Source: Rhodospirillaceae bacterium
Lineage (GTDB): Bacteria > Pseudomonadota > Alphaproteobacteria > Rhodospirillales > Magnetospirillaceae
NCBI GenBank assembly: GCA_030151865.1
Contig: JASLCK010000007.1
Location: forward strand, 3,556 to 67,555
DNA length: 64,000 nt
Reading direction: 5' to 3'
Shown here piece after piece: positions 47,077 to 55,548 of the stretch. The notes below the pieces were generated by a model. It was not told the DNA's origin, did not search any database, and worked only from the letters and a program-made list of their open reading frames with translations. The position numbers and the translations under genes were made by a program. Every line of letters begins with the position of its first letter. Within the stretch, counting starts at the first letter, position 1.

Positions 47077-47112
47077 ACCCCTTCCATCGCCTGATGGAAG
47101 GGGTGTTTTTTT
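47077..47112 (+). terminator. Strong intrinsic terminator, probably the original nrdJ terminator
   Basis: A 12 bp stem ACCCCTTCCATC / GATGGAAGGGGT with a GCCT loop and a run of seven T. It lies just outside the right end of the cassette, 22 bp beyond the putative target duplication. Removing the cassette would put it close behind nrdJ, which otherwise lacks a T-tract terminator before the cassette. Confidence 0.93.
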
Positions 47113-47126
47113 GCGTTCTGCTCCCC

Positions 47127-47156
47127 TTGAACAGATTTCCTTGACGCCCATATAAC
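47127..47156 (+). promoter_or_regulatory. Candidate promoter of marR-emrAB-uspA
   Basis: TTGAAC (47127-47132), an 18-base spacer, then TATAAC (47151-47156). The operator palindrome begins at the next base, covering the expected transcription start, as in a repressed promoter. An overlapping TTGACG at 47141 is an alternative -35. Confidence 0.55.
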
Positions 47157-47181
47157 TAGCAAGCTAACGATTAGCTTGCTA
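47157..47181. promoter_or_regulatory. Perfect palindromic operator upstream of the marR-type gene
   Basis: TAGCAAGCTAA-CGA-TTAGCTTGCTA: two perfect 11 bp arms with a 3-base spacer, ending 18 bp before the marR start. Size, symmetry and position are those of a MarR-family operator, so autorepression of the efflux operon is likely. Confidence 0.85.
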
Positions 47182-47199
47182 ACGAATTAGGGTTCGATC

Positions 47200-47655
47200 A
47201 TGGCCTATAGGAAAGAAGACATCGGCACCGATCTGGGACGCGTCAGCCGCATGTGGCGGGCCTGCGTCGATGAACGGCTGGCCCCCCTGGGACTGTCGAT
47301 GTCGCGCTGGCTGGCGGTTTGGTATCTGGCCAAGGCGGGCGGCGTGTTGCCGCAGCGGGAACTGGCGATCCGTCTTGGCATCGAAGGGCCGACCCTGGTG
47401 CGCACGCTCGATTGGCTGGAAGGCCAAAGCATGATTGAACGGCGTGACGATCCCGCCGACCGGCGCAACAAGATCGTCCATCTCTTGCCCACCGCCGATC
47501 AGTTGGTCGAGACCATCGCCCGCATCGGGTCTGAATTCCGCGAACAGGTGTTTCAAGGCTTTTCGCCCCATGAGCTTGAGGCGCTGCATCAGATGCTGGC
47601 GCGCATGGCCCACAATATGGGCGGTGAACTGCCCAGCGAACGGAGCGGCCAATGA
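47200..47655 (+). CDS. MarR/SlyA-family transcriptional regulator
   Basis: A 151-residue winged-helix repressor. The DNA-binding core is LPQRELAIRLGIEGPTLVRT with the wing IERRDDPADRRNKIVHL, where DxRxK is the MarR signature. Helices at both ends form the dimer. It overlaps emrA by 4 bp and is preceded by a perfect palindromic operator, so it likely represses its own efflux operon until a lipophilic or phenolic ligand binds. The ligand is unknown. Confidence 0.93.
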   Translation: MAYRKEDIGTDLGRVSRMWRACVDERLAPLGLSMSRWLAVWYLAKAGGVLPQRELAIRLGIEGPTLVRTLDWLEGQSMIERRDDPADRRNKIVHLLPTADQLVETIARIGSEFREQVFQGFSPHELEALHQMLARMAHNMGGELPSERSGQ

Positions 47656-48785
47656 ACGCCCGGCTCGTGACCCGCCCCCATCCGGTCCTGCGGCTGGCGG
47701 TTCATTTAAGACGGTGGCGCAAACCGCTGCTGACCACCACCACGCTGGCGTTGGTCGGTCTGGGGGTCGGCTGGCAGGTGGAACGGCTGTCCCACATCAC
47801 CGAGACCGACGCACGAGTGATGAGTGATCTGGTCACCGTATCCAGCCGCTCCGACGGCTGGGTTGCCAAGCGGTTGGTCACCGACGGCGATGGTGTCGCC
47901 AACGGTCAGGCCCTGGTGGAGATCGACCGGCGCGAAACCGAATTGCAGGTGCGCGAGTTGCAAGCCAAACTGGATGCCTTGGGGGTGGAACGCAACCGCA
48001 CCGCCCTTCAGTTGCAAATCGCCGAAACCACCGCCCCCAATGCCGTCGCCGAGGCCAATGCCCGCCAGAGTGCCAGCGAGGCCAGCCTGCGCGCCGCCGC
48101 GTCGGAACTGGAGCGCAATCAAAAGGATTATCAGCGTGCCAACACCCTGGTGGGCAGCGACTTTCTGTCGCGCCAGACCTGGGATTTGCGCCACAGCCAA
48201 TTGCGTCAGGCCGAGGAAAGCCAGCGCGCCGCCCAGGCCAAACTGACCGAAGCCCGATCCGAAGTCAGCGGCGCCAAGGCCAAGCTGGCGGAAATCGATC
48301 TGCTGCGTCAGGCCATCGCCGAACTGGACCACAACGCCCAGGAGATCCAGGCCCAGATCGACCAGCGCCGCATCGAAACCACCGACCGCACCATCCAAAG
48401 CCCGATTGCCGGGGTGGTTGACCGCAAGTTTGTCGAGCCGGGGGAATATGTCATTCCCGGCCAGCGGTTGCTGTTGATGCACGACCCCAAGGCGGTGTGG
48501 GTGGAAGCCAACGTCAAGGAAACCAAGATCGCCCGTCTGCGTCCCGGTCAAAGCGTTGCCATTGATGTGGACGCTTACCCCAACCGCCATTTCGTCGGCG
48601 TGGTCGAACGGGTCGGCAATGCCACTACCAGCGAATTCGCCCTGCTGCCCAGCCCCAACCCGTCGGGCAATTTCACCAAGATCACCCAACGCGTGCCCGT
48701 GCGCATCGCCGTCATTCAGCCGGACGACAACCCCTTGCGTCCCGGCATGATGGTCGAGGTGGATATTGACACCGCTCACCACTGA
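47652..48785 (+). CDS. emrA: EmrA-type membrane fusion protein (HlyD family)
   Basis: A 377-residue periplasmic adaptor of a multidrug efflux pump. It has one N-terminal membrane helix (LLTTTTLALVGLGVGWQV), a lipoyl half-domain (VTVSSRSDGWVAKRLVTDGD), a long alpha-hairpin of coiled-coil character (about residues 95-235) and a beta-barrel region (IQSPIAGVVDRKFVEPGEYV). It pairs with the DHA2 transporter encoded next, bridging to an outer-membrane channel that is not encoded here. Confidence 0.93.
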   Translation: MNARLVTRPHPVLRLAVHLRRWRKPLLTTTTLALVGLGVGWQVERLSHITETDARVMSDLVTVSSRSDGWVAKRLVTDGDGVANGQALVEIDRRETELQVRELQAKLDALGVERNRTALQLQIAETTAPNAVAEANARQSASEASLRAAASELERNQKDYQRANTLVGSDFLSRQTWDLRHSQLRQAEESQRAAQAKLTEARSEVSGAKAKLAEIDLLRQAIAELDHNAQEIQAQIDQRRIETTDRTIQSPIAGVVDRKFVEPGEYVIPGQRLLLMHDPKAVWVEANVKETKIARLRPGQSVAIDVDAYPNRHFVGVVERVGNATTSEFALLPSPNPSGNFTKITQRVPVRIAVIQPDDNPLRPGMMVEVDIDTAHH

Positions 48786-50325
48786 CGACCTGATCGCCCG
48801 CCATGGCGGGGCCTACAAGTGGTACGCCACCGCCACCGTCATGGTCGGCTGCATCGCCACCGTCTTGTCGGCCACCATCGTCAATGTCGCCCTGCCCGAC
48901 ATCATGGGCGAATTCGGCATGGGCCAGGACAAGGCGCAATGGCTGTCCACCGCCTTTCTGGCGGCGATGACCGCATCCATGCTGGTCACCGCCTGGCTGT
49001 CGGCCAGCTTTGGCAGCCGCGCCACCTATATCGCCGCCTTGCTGGTTTTCATCCTGGGCTCGGTCATTGGCGGCATCAGCCCCAACGAGGATGTGCTGAT
49101 CCTGGCCCGGCTGCTGCAAGGCGTGGCGGCGGGTGTGATCCAGCCTTTGACCATGGTCACGGTCTTTCAGTCTTTCCCACCGGAAAAGCGCGGGCTGGCC
49201 ATGGGGATTTTCGGCATGGGGGTCATCCTGGCCCCGGCCCTGGGCCCGACCTTGGGGGGCATGCTGATCGACAATTATTCGTGGCGTTACGTCTTCTTCA
49301 TGGGACCGCCTTTTTGTCTGGCGGGCATGCTGCTGGCCCCGGCCTTTCTGCCCAATGCGGTGGCCGCTGCCCGACGCGGCTTTGACCTGATCGGCTTTGT
49401 CTTGTTGTCGCTGTCCATCGCCGCCTTTCTGACCGGATTGTCCAACGGACAGCGGGACGGTTGGGATTCGGCCTTTATTCAAAGTGCGTTTGGTGTGGCG
49501 GCGGTGGGAAGCGTGCTGTTCGTCATCCAGGAAAAGCGCAGCCCGACCCCGATCCTGGCTTTGCGGGTTTATCTCAACCCCCGCTTCGCCGCGGCCTCGG
49601 TGGTGGCGTTCATCCTGGGGCTGGGGCTTTACGGTTCGACCTATCTGGTGCCGCTGTTCGTCCAGACCATTCAGGGCTATAGCCCGACGGAATCGGGATT
49701 GCTGCTGATGCCGGCCGGGGTGGTTTTGGGCGTCGTCTTTCCGCTGGCGGGGCGAATGAGCGACAAGATCGCCCCCGACCGGATGATCTGCGCCGGGCTG
49801 TTTCTGTTCGGCCTGTCCAGCACCCTGATGATGAACCTGGGCACATCAACCGATTTCTGGGATCTAGCGCTGTGGGTGGTGGTTGGCCGGATCGGCTTAG
49901 GCCTGATCCTGCCCTCGCTCAATGGCGGCGCGCTCAGGGTGCTCAGCCCCGACATGGTCGGCCAGGGTGCGGGCGCCATCAACTTTATCCGCCAACTGGG
50001 CGGGGCCGCTGGGGTCAGCCTGCTGTCGGTCTGGCTGGACCGCCAGACCAGCTTTTATGCCGCCGAGTTCAACGCCCTGCAAACCGGCACCCCCATCGCC
50101 AACGACACCTTGAACCTAATCGCCATGCTGCTGCGCCGGGGCGGCATTCCTGATACCGCCCCGATCTCGCTGCACACCGATCTGGCCTATGGCTTCTTTT
50201 CACGCATGATCAGCGCCCAGGCCAATGTCATGGGGTTTCGCGAAAGCTTTCTGCTGGTGGCGGGGCTGTTCTTTCTGGCCCTGCTGCCCGCCTGGTTCAT
50301 GCGCAAACGCAAGGAAATGCTATGA
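48766..50325 (+). CDS. emrB: EmrB/QacA-type MFS drug:H+ antiporter (DHA2 family)
   Basis: A 519-residue inner-membrane transporter with about 14 hydrophobic helices. Conserved features are VNVALPDIMGEFG in helix 1, QWLSTAFLAAM in helix 2, LARLLQGVAAGVIQPLTM (motif with R), and the antiporter motif GMGVILAPALGPTLGGML in helix 5. The start is a TTG at 48766 with AGGTGG upstream, inside the emrA end (20 bp overlap). It forms the pump with EmrA. Confidence 0.95.
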   Translation: MTPLTTDDLIARHGGAYKWYATATVMVGCIATVLSATIVNVALPDIMGEFGMGQDKAQWLSTAFLAAMTASMLVTAWLSASFGSRATYIAALLVFILGSVIGGISPNEDVLILARLLQGVAAGVIQPLTMVTVFQSFPPEKRGLAMGIFGMGVILAPALGPTLGGMLIDNYSWRYVFFMGPPFCLAGMLLAPAFLPNAVAAARRGFDLIGFVLLSLSIAAFLTGLSNGQRDGWDSAFIQSAFGVAAVGSVLFVIQEKRSPTPILALRVYLNPRFAAASVVAFILGLGLYGSTYLVPLFVQTIQGYSPTESGLLLMPAGVVLGVVFPLAGRMSDKIAPDRMICAGLFLFGLSSTLMMNLGTSTDFWDLALWVVVGRIGLGLILPSLNGGALRVLSPDMVGQGAGAINFIRQLGGAAGVSLLSVWLDRQTSFYAAEFNALQTGTPIANDTLNLIAMLLRRGGIPDTAPISLHTDLAYGFFSRMISAQANVMGFRESFLLVAGLFFLALLPAWFMRKRKEML

Positions 50326-50777
50326 AAACCTCTTTGCTGGCGGCCATCGATGGATCGCAACAGCGTCATCATGTGTTGCGCCACGCCATCGCTTGGGCGG
50401 GGCGGCTGAACGCCGGGTTGCATGTGGTCTCGGTGCTGGATCTGACCCACCATTGGGAAATGGGCCTGTTGGAAGCATCGCCCGACATGGTCGAAATTCT
50501 GGAACGGGAAACCACGCAAATTCTGGAAGAGGCAACCCAAAGCCTGCGTCAAAGCAAAATCGACGGTCGCACCTATGCCCTGACCGGCCTGGCCGCCGAA
50601 CAGATCGTCGCGCACGCCCAGCGCATCGATGCCCAGATGATCATTATCGGACACCGCCAGTTGTCCTGGCTGGGCCGGATGGTCGCCCAATCGGTTGGGC
50701 TGGATTTGCTGGCGCACTCTCCCTGCGATGTGCTGATCGTGCCCGATCAACAAAGCGACAGCCGCGCCAACAGTTAA
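50322..50777 (+). CDS. Universal stress protein (UspA family)
   Basis: A 151-residue cytoplasmic protein. The fold begins with SLLAAIDGSQQRHHVLRHAI and ends with the nucleotide-binding region IIGHRQLSWLGRMVAQSV followed by CDVLIVP. It overlaps emrB by 4 bp, so it is the fourth gene of the marR-emrA-emrB-uspA unit. A stress protein translationally coupled to an efflux pump suggests joint induction by the MarR ligand. Confidence 0.92.
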   Translation: MKTSLLAAIDGSQQRHHVLRHAIAWAGRLNAGLHVVSVLDLTHHWEMGLLEASPDMVEILERETTQILEEATQSLRQSKIDGRTYALTGLAAEQIVAHAQRIDAQMIIIGHRQLSWLGRMVAQSVGLDLLAHSPCDVLIVPDQQSDSRANS

Positions 50778-50894
50778 ATTCGCTCCCGACACAAGGGACG
50801 GGCGGCCCCATCCCCCCACAAAGAATCCAAAGGATTTGCATTAATTTTTCACGGCATTATTATACTTTGGAGATATCCTGATGGGATAGGTCCA

Positions 50895-51641
50895 ATGCCG
50901 TTTTCCTTCAGACATTTGCCTGTCGCCTTGGCCATGGGCTGCGGCTTTCTTTTCGCACCCTTGGCGACACAGGCGCGGGATTTGCGCTTTGTCACCATTG
51001 ATGTCGCCCCCTGGGCCTGGGTCGAAACCGGCCAGACCGCCCCAACCGGCGTGTTCGTCGATGTGGTGCACGAATTGGAAAAGCGCACCGGGCGCAAGAT
51101 CGTCATGTCCCTGCAACCCTTCGCCCGCATCCCCCACGAGTTGGAAGCCAGACGGGCCGATTGCACCATCCTGGTCTGGAACAATGACTGGGGGCGCTTC
51201 ATGGATAAGGGGGAAGTGGTATCGACCCATATGTTCGGCGTCATTGCCCGCAAAGGCATCCCCTTAAAGCGCTTTGATGATCTGGCCGGGCTGAATGTGT
51301 CGGTGCTGCGCGGTCTGTCGCTGGGCCGCAAATTCGACAGCGACACCAGCTTTACCCGTCAGGTCGATACCGATTACGTGATGGGGCTGAACAAACTGGC
51401 CCACCACCGTTTGGATGCGGTGGCGGGTGCGGTGCCGACCATTCGCTATCTGGCGCGCCAGAACAATTTGACCGACATGCTGGGCGATCAGTTCACTTTG
51501 TCCGAAGTCATCTTGCCGCTGCAATGCGTGCGCGGTTCGGACGAAGTGACAGCTGCAATGACCGAGTTCAACCAGACCATCCGCGCCATGCGTGACGACG
51601 GCACCATCGACGCCATCAAGAAACACTACGATTATTACTGA
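50895..51641 (+). CDS. Periplasmic solute-binding protein (SBP_bac_3-like)
   Basis: A 248-residue exported protein. A signal peptide (LPVALAMGCGFLFAPLATQA, cleavage probably before RDLRF) precedes an amino-acid-binding-protein-like fold: VTIDVAPWAWVE, GVFVDVVHELEKRTG and MGLNKLAHHRLDAVAGAVP. No permease or ATPase genes are nearby. The next gene is a sensor kinase 39 bp downstream, so a ligand-presenting role for signalling is as likely as transport. Confidence 0.85.
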   Translation: MPFSFRHLPVALAMGCGFLFAPLATQARDLRFVTIDVAPWAWVETGQTAPTGVFVDVVHELEKRTGRKIVMSLQPFARIPHELEARRADCTILVWNNDWGRFMDKGEVVSTHMFGVIARKGIPLKRFDDLAGLNVSVLRGLSLGRKFDSDTSFTRQVDTDYVMGLNKLAHHRLDAVAGAVPTIRYLARQNNLTDMLGDQFTLSEVILPLQCVRGSDEVTAAMTEFNQTIRAMRDDGTIDAIKKHYDYY

Positions 51642-51680
51642 CCTCCAGCCGCCGCCGCCCGCTGGCGATCAGGATGAGCA

Positions 51681-53147
51681 ATGCGATCCCCAGGCACGCC
51701 TTACCGTCTGTTTTCCCCATCGGGCCTTAGCGTCCGGCTTGTTTTGCAGGTCCTGATCTTAAGCGTCGTGCTGACCGTGGTGCTGACCGTGTTGCAGCTT
51801 TACGTCAATTACCGCACCGAAGTCGCAGCGATCGAACAACGCCTGGACGAGATCGAAAACGGCCCGTTGAATTCGGTCGCCAACAGCCTGTGGAACGTCG
51901 ATATCACCAATCTGACCCTATTGGTCGAAGGCATTTACCGCCTGCCCGACATGCAGGCGGTGGAACTGCGCGAAACCTTAAAAGGCGTCGATCATCCGGT
52001 CTTCATCGTCATGGGCAAGCGGTCGGACCGCCATGTGGTGGCCCGCGACTTTATTTTGTCCCACACGCTCAACACCACGACCCAAGAAATCGGGCGGCTG
52101 CATATCGAAATCTCGCTGGCTTCGGTCCTGGAACGGCTGCGGGAACAGTCCGTGATCGTCGTGCTCAGCCATGGTCTGCGGGCCCTGCTGATCGCGGCAG
52201 CGGTTTTATACTTGGTGCACGCCCACATCACCCGCCATCTTGTCGCCATGGCCGAGGCCATCGGACGGTTCGACCTGCAAGGCGACAAACCCGGCATCAC
52301 CCTGCCTCATAAACGCCGACGGACCAATCCCGACGAATTGGACGTTCTCACCGACGCCTTCAATACCCTCAGCCACGATTTGCGCCAAAGCTATGGTGAT
52401 CTGGCAGCCAGCAACCATGACCTGGTCCTGGCCCGCCAACAGGCCGACGCCAACGCCCAGCGCCTGCGCGACGTGAACGAGGAATTGCAGCGTCTGGCCA
52501 TGGTCACCGCCCATCATCTGCGCGAACCGTTGCGGCCCATCATGATCAGCGCCCAATGCATCCAGCGTCATCCCGCCGGGCAAACCGAAGACATTCAGCA
52601 ATGGAGCGCCCAGATCACCAACAGCGTGGTGCATCTGCACGCGCTCTTGCGGGACTTTCACCGCTATGTCGGGGCCTTGGTGGAAAATCCCCGGCTTGAA
52701 TCCGTCCATCTGGAAGGGATCGCCATTTCCGCCAATCAGCATCTGCAAACGCAAACCCCGCAGGAAGCTTTGGTGACCATCGGCCCCCTGCCCACGGTCA
52801 CCGGCGACCGCAAGATGCTGCATGAAATTTTCCACCAATTGTTCAGCAACGCCCTGCAACACCGTCGCCGTAGCGATCCGGTGCATGTCCTGGTCAAGGC
52901 GGAACGGATTGATGATCATTGGCAGATCGTCGTCACCGACGACGGCCCCGGAATTCCCGTCGAAATGGCCGAACGGGTCTTCAAGGTGTTTGAAAACGTT
53001 CATGGCCGCGCCGTCGATCAGACCGGCCTGGGTCTGCCCATGTGCAAGGCCATGCTGCGCGCCCAAGGCGGCACGATCTGGGTAGCCCCCGCCCAAGGGG
53101 GAACCGAAATCCGCTTTACCGTGCCGGATGCCCCCTCTCCCGCCTGA
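51681..53147 (+). CDS. Membrane sensor histidine kinase
   Basis: A 488-residue kinase. Two membrane helices (about 18-40 and 170-187) flank a periplasmic sensor of about 130 residues. A linker and coiled coil follow, then a HisKA-type region with the phospho-accepting His in VTAHHLREPLRP (about residue 276). The C-terminal ATPase has HQLFSNALQHRR (N box), DDGPGIPVE (G1) and TGLGLPMC (G2). It lies just downstream of the solute-binding protein and tail-to-tail (0 bp) with a response regulator. Partner identity is inferred. Confidence 0.92.
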   Translation: MRSPGTPYRLFSPSGLSVRLVLQVLILSVVLTVVLTVLQLYVNYRTEVAAIEQRLDEIENGPLNSVANSLWNVDITNLTLLVEGIYRLPDMQAVELRETLKGVDHPVFIVMGKRSDRHVVARDFILSHTLNTTTQEIGRLHIEISLASVLERLREQSVIVVLSHGLRALLIAAAVLYLVHAHITRHLVAMAEAIGRFDLQGDKPGITLPHKRRRTNPDELDVLTDAFNTLSHDLRQSYGDLAASNHDLVLARQQADANAQRLRDVNEELQRLAMVTAHHLREPLRPIMISAQCIQRHPAGQTEDIQQWSAQITNSVVHLHALLRDFHRYVGALVENPRLESVHLEGIAISANQHLQTQTPQEALVTIGPLPTVTGDRKMLHEIFHQLFSNALQHRRRSDPVHVLVKAERIDDHWQIVVTDDGPGIPVEMAERVFKVFENVHGRAVDQTGLGLPMCKAMLRAQGGTIWVAPAQGGTEIRFTVPDAPSPA

Positions 53148-54350
53148 TCAGGAGGCGGGCGGCTTCACAGCCAATCCCTTATCACCCATGAAGGCGGTTT
53201 TTTCGTCGGCAAAGACGATGATCTGATCGGGGATCAGTTTCAGGCGGACCAGATTGCGCAACCGTTCGATATGGGCTTCCGACAAGGTAACCAGCGACGC
53301 CAGAACCAATCGGCCATTGCTGGCCACCACATCTTCGGCCAAATCCATGCCGGGCAGCAACGTGCCGACCGCCAGTTGCCGGGTCAGCAGCCGTTCCGAC
53401 GGCTCGATGGCTTCCAGACACAGCCGAACCTTACGCAGCAAGGCCGGATCATAAAGCTGGATATTGCGTTCCAGCTCGTTGAAATCCGCCGCCGACGGCG
53501 AACGCCCGGAGCTGATCGAACTGAGATCGTTCAGAATTTTCAAAATCCGGGCATCGATGGGGATATCCCCGCCGCTCGGCCCCTGGGCCGGAAAGCCCGA
53601 ACCGTCATAGCCCTTGTTCTGGAAAAAGACGATCTGCGCCACGCCTTGTAAACGGGGGATATTGGCAATGACATTGCGGGCCATTTCCGGGGCACGCTCG
53701 ACCATCGCCTGTTCGGTTTCCGTCAGGGGCAGCTTGATATGCACCTTGCTCAGCACTTCCTGAGGAATCGACAACATACCCAGGGGCGACAAAATAGCCG
53801 CCAGATCAAGCTGCCAGCGATGCGGCATGTTGCCGTTGGTGTTCAGCTTGCGCACCCAACTGCGGATGCGGCTGGCCCGGCTATAGCCCTGGGGATAGGA
53901 CATGACCAGCATGTCCATCATCACCTTGATGCTGCCCGACAGGGTTTTTTCCAGCAATTCCCGTTCGGCGGTGATCAGGCGGTATTGGCCCAGCGCCGCT
54001 TCCAGCCCCTCCTCCAACACCTCCGGGGGACAGGGCTTGGAGAGAAAACGGAAAATATGGCCGCTGTTGATAGCGTCGATGGCGGTTTGCATATCGGCAT
54101 TGCCGGTCAGCATCATGCGCACGCTGTCGGGAGCCAGATCCTTGGCCTGACGCAGGGTTTCCACCCCGTTCATACCGCCCATGCGCATGTCGCACAGAAT
54201 CACGCCGGGCTGGTCCTTGGTGGTGCGCAGGATGTCTAGCGCCTCTTCCCCGCCCTGGGCCGTGGTGACGGTGAAGCGGCCCCGCAACTGGCGGCGCATG
54301 GCCGACAGCAGATTGATGTCGTCATCAACGATCAGGATGGTTTCGCTCAT
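53148..54350 (-). CDS. Response regulator with degenerate HD-GYP domain
   Basis: A 400-residue regulator. The N-terminal receiver (ILIVDDDINLL, phospho-Asp in ILCDMRMGGMNG, Lys in LSKPC) is followed by an RpfG-type HD-GYP fold in which the signatures are eroded. The usual HHE..DGSGYP reads FQNKGYDGSGFP and the first HD is replaced (WQLDLAAILSPLGML). It is therefore unlikely to hydrolyse c-di-GMP and may act by protein contact. A C-terminal segment of about 90 residues follows. It overlaps the HDOD regulator gene by 4 bp or less. Confidence 0.85.
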   Translation of the reverse strand: MSETILIVDDDINLLSAMRRQLRGRFTVTTAQGGEEALDILRTTKDQPGVILCDMRMGGMNGVETLRQAKDLAPDSVRMMLTGNADMQTAIDAINSGHIFRFLSKPCPPEVLEEGLEAALGQYRLITAERELLEKTLSGSIKVMMDMLVMSYPQGYSRASRIRSWVRKLNTNGNMPHRWQLDLAAILSPLGMLSIPQEVLSKVHIKLPLTETEQAMVERAPEMARNVIANIPRLQGVAQIVFFQNKGYDGSGFPAQGPSGGDIPIDARILKILNDLSSISSGRSPSAADFNELERNIQLYDPALLRKVRLCLEAIEPSERLLTRQLAVGTLLPGMDLAEDVVASNGRLVLASLVTLSEAHIERLRNLVRLKLIPDQIIVFADEKTAFMGDKGLAVKPPAS

Positions 54351-55543
54351 ATCGCACCTTCCCCAGGGATGTTGAGCAGGTCAGACGAGGGCACAGCCAC
54401 CCCCAGGCGGTTCAAATACGCCTTATCCGCCCCATCGCCCCGCTGTGCGCAAGGCTTGGTCAACGGCAGGCATGGCCCATAGCTGCGGGCCAAATGCACA
54501 TAGGTTAAAACACTGGGCTGAACCGCCGGACAGGATGACGGCTGCAACTGATACATCACCGCTTCGACCACCACGTCGGCGAAGCCCCACAGCCCCAGCA
54601 GATAAGCCCCCAGTTCGGCATGGCTGGCCCCATATTCCGCCCGTTCGCGGTCTTCCAGTTCGGTCTCGGCGCACGCTGCGGCCAGCGTGGCGTAAGCCTC
54701 GCCATACTGATCCAGCAACACAAGCGCGCCGATGGATGTCAGCATGCCCGCACATTGGACTTGCGACACCACCGCATCCTCCATCCCATAGCTGCGGGCC
54801 AGACGTTGGGCCAGCGTGCCGGTGGCCAATCCGTGACGACTCAGCGCCGGGATATAGGCCGCCAGTTCGGGACGGCCGGAATATTGGCGGAAGATACAGG
54901 CATGCAGCACCAGATTGCGCACCGTCTCCATCCCCAACAGCCGCACCGCCTGGAACACCGTGGTCACCCGCGCCGACAACGAGAAGTAGGACGAATTGGT
55001 GACCTTCAGCAGCTCGGCGGTCATCGCCACGTCTTTGGCGATGATATCGGCGATATCGCTGGTGGACACTTCGTCGCGGCCCATGGCCTCGGTCACGCGC
55101 AGGAACAGATCGGGTGGACTGGGCAGATTGCGCAGGCTGGCCGCCAGATTGCGCAAGCGGCTGTCGTTCAGGATACCGCGCAATTTTAACGACCGTTCCA
55201 TCAGCGCCATGATGGAATCCGGGTCGCACGGCTTGGACAAATATTGGTGCGCCGGCCCGACCGAGCGGAACAGACTTTTTTCCTCGGCATAACCCGACAG
55301 GATCACCCGCATGGTGCCGGGGTGCTTCTTTTCCACTTCCGACAGTAAAGCGGCGCCATCCAAATCTGGCATGCGCATGTCCGACACCACCACGTCGAAC
55401 GGCTGGCTTTCCAGCAATTCCAGCGCTTTGCGGGGATTGTCCACAAAGGTCATGTCCCAATCGCTACGCATCTTGCGCAACAGACGCTGCAAGCCCTGCA
55501 AAAGATTGACGTCGTCATCGACGAACAAGATCGTCTGCTTCAT
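54347..55543 (-). CDS. Response regulator with HDOD output domain
   Basis: A 398-residue regulator with an N-terminal receiver (ILFVDDDVNLL, phospho-Asp in VVVSDMRMPDLDG, Lys in LSKPCD) and a C-terminal HDOD domain (about 130-330; LPSPPDLFLRVTEAM and AVRLLGMETVRNLVLHACI are typical). HDOD domains are non-catalytic relatives of HD phosphohydrolases used in signalling. The ATG at 55543 has AGGGGTGA upstream and is preferred to the GTG at 55552. It overlaps neither kinase nor the following regulator by more than a few bases, so the three form one operon. Confidence 0.9.
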   Translation of the reverse strand: MKQTILFVDDDVNLLQGLQRLLRKMRSDWDMTFVDNPRKALELLESQPFDVVVSDMRMPDLDGAALLSEVEKKHPGTMRVILSGYAEEKSLFRSVGPAHQYLSKPCDPDSIMALMERSLKLRGILNDSRLRNLAASLRNLPSPPDLFLRVTEAMGRDEVSTSDIADIIAKDVAMTAELLKVTNSSYFSLSARVTTVFQAVRLLGMETVRNLVLHACIFRQYSGRPELAAYIPALSRHGLATGTLAQRLARSYGMEDAVVSQVQCAGMLTSIGALVLLDQYGEAYATLAAACAETELEDRERAEYGASHAELGAYLLGLWGFADVVVEAVMYQLQPSSCPAVQPSVLTYVHLARSYGPCLPLTKPCAQRGDGADKAYLNRLGVAVPSSDLLNIPGEGAI

Positions 55544-55548
55544 CGAAG

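Larger units (their letters stand above)
46718..47199. other. Gene-free region after dgt: cassette right end and marR promoter
   Basis: No convincing gene. It begins with a small hairpin GCCCG-CCTT-CGGGC (46727-46740) just after dgt, a possible terminator. It continues with the right-end repeats of the cassette (46936-47037), the strong terminator (47077-47112) and the marR promoter/operator (47127-47181). Confidence 0.7.
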
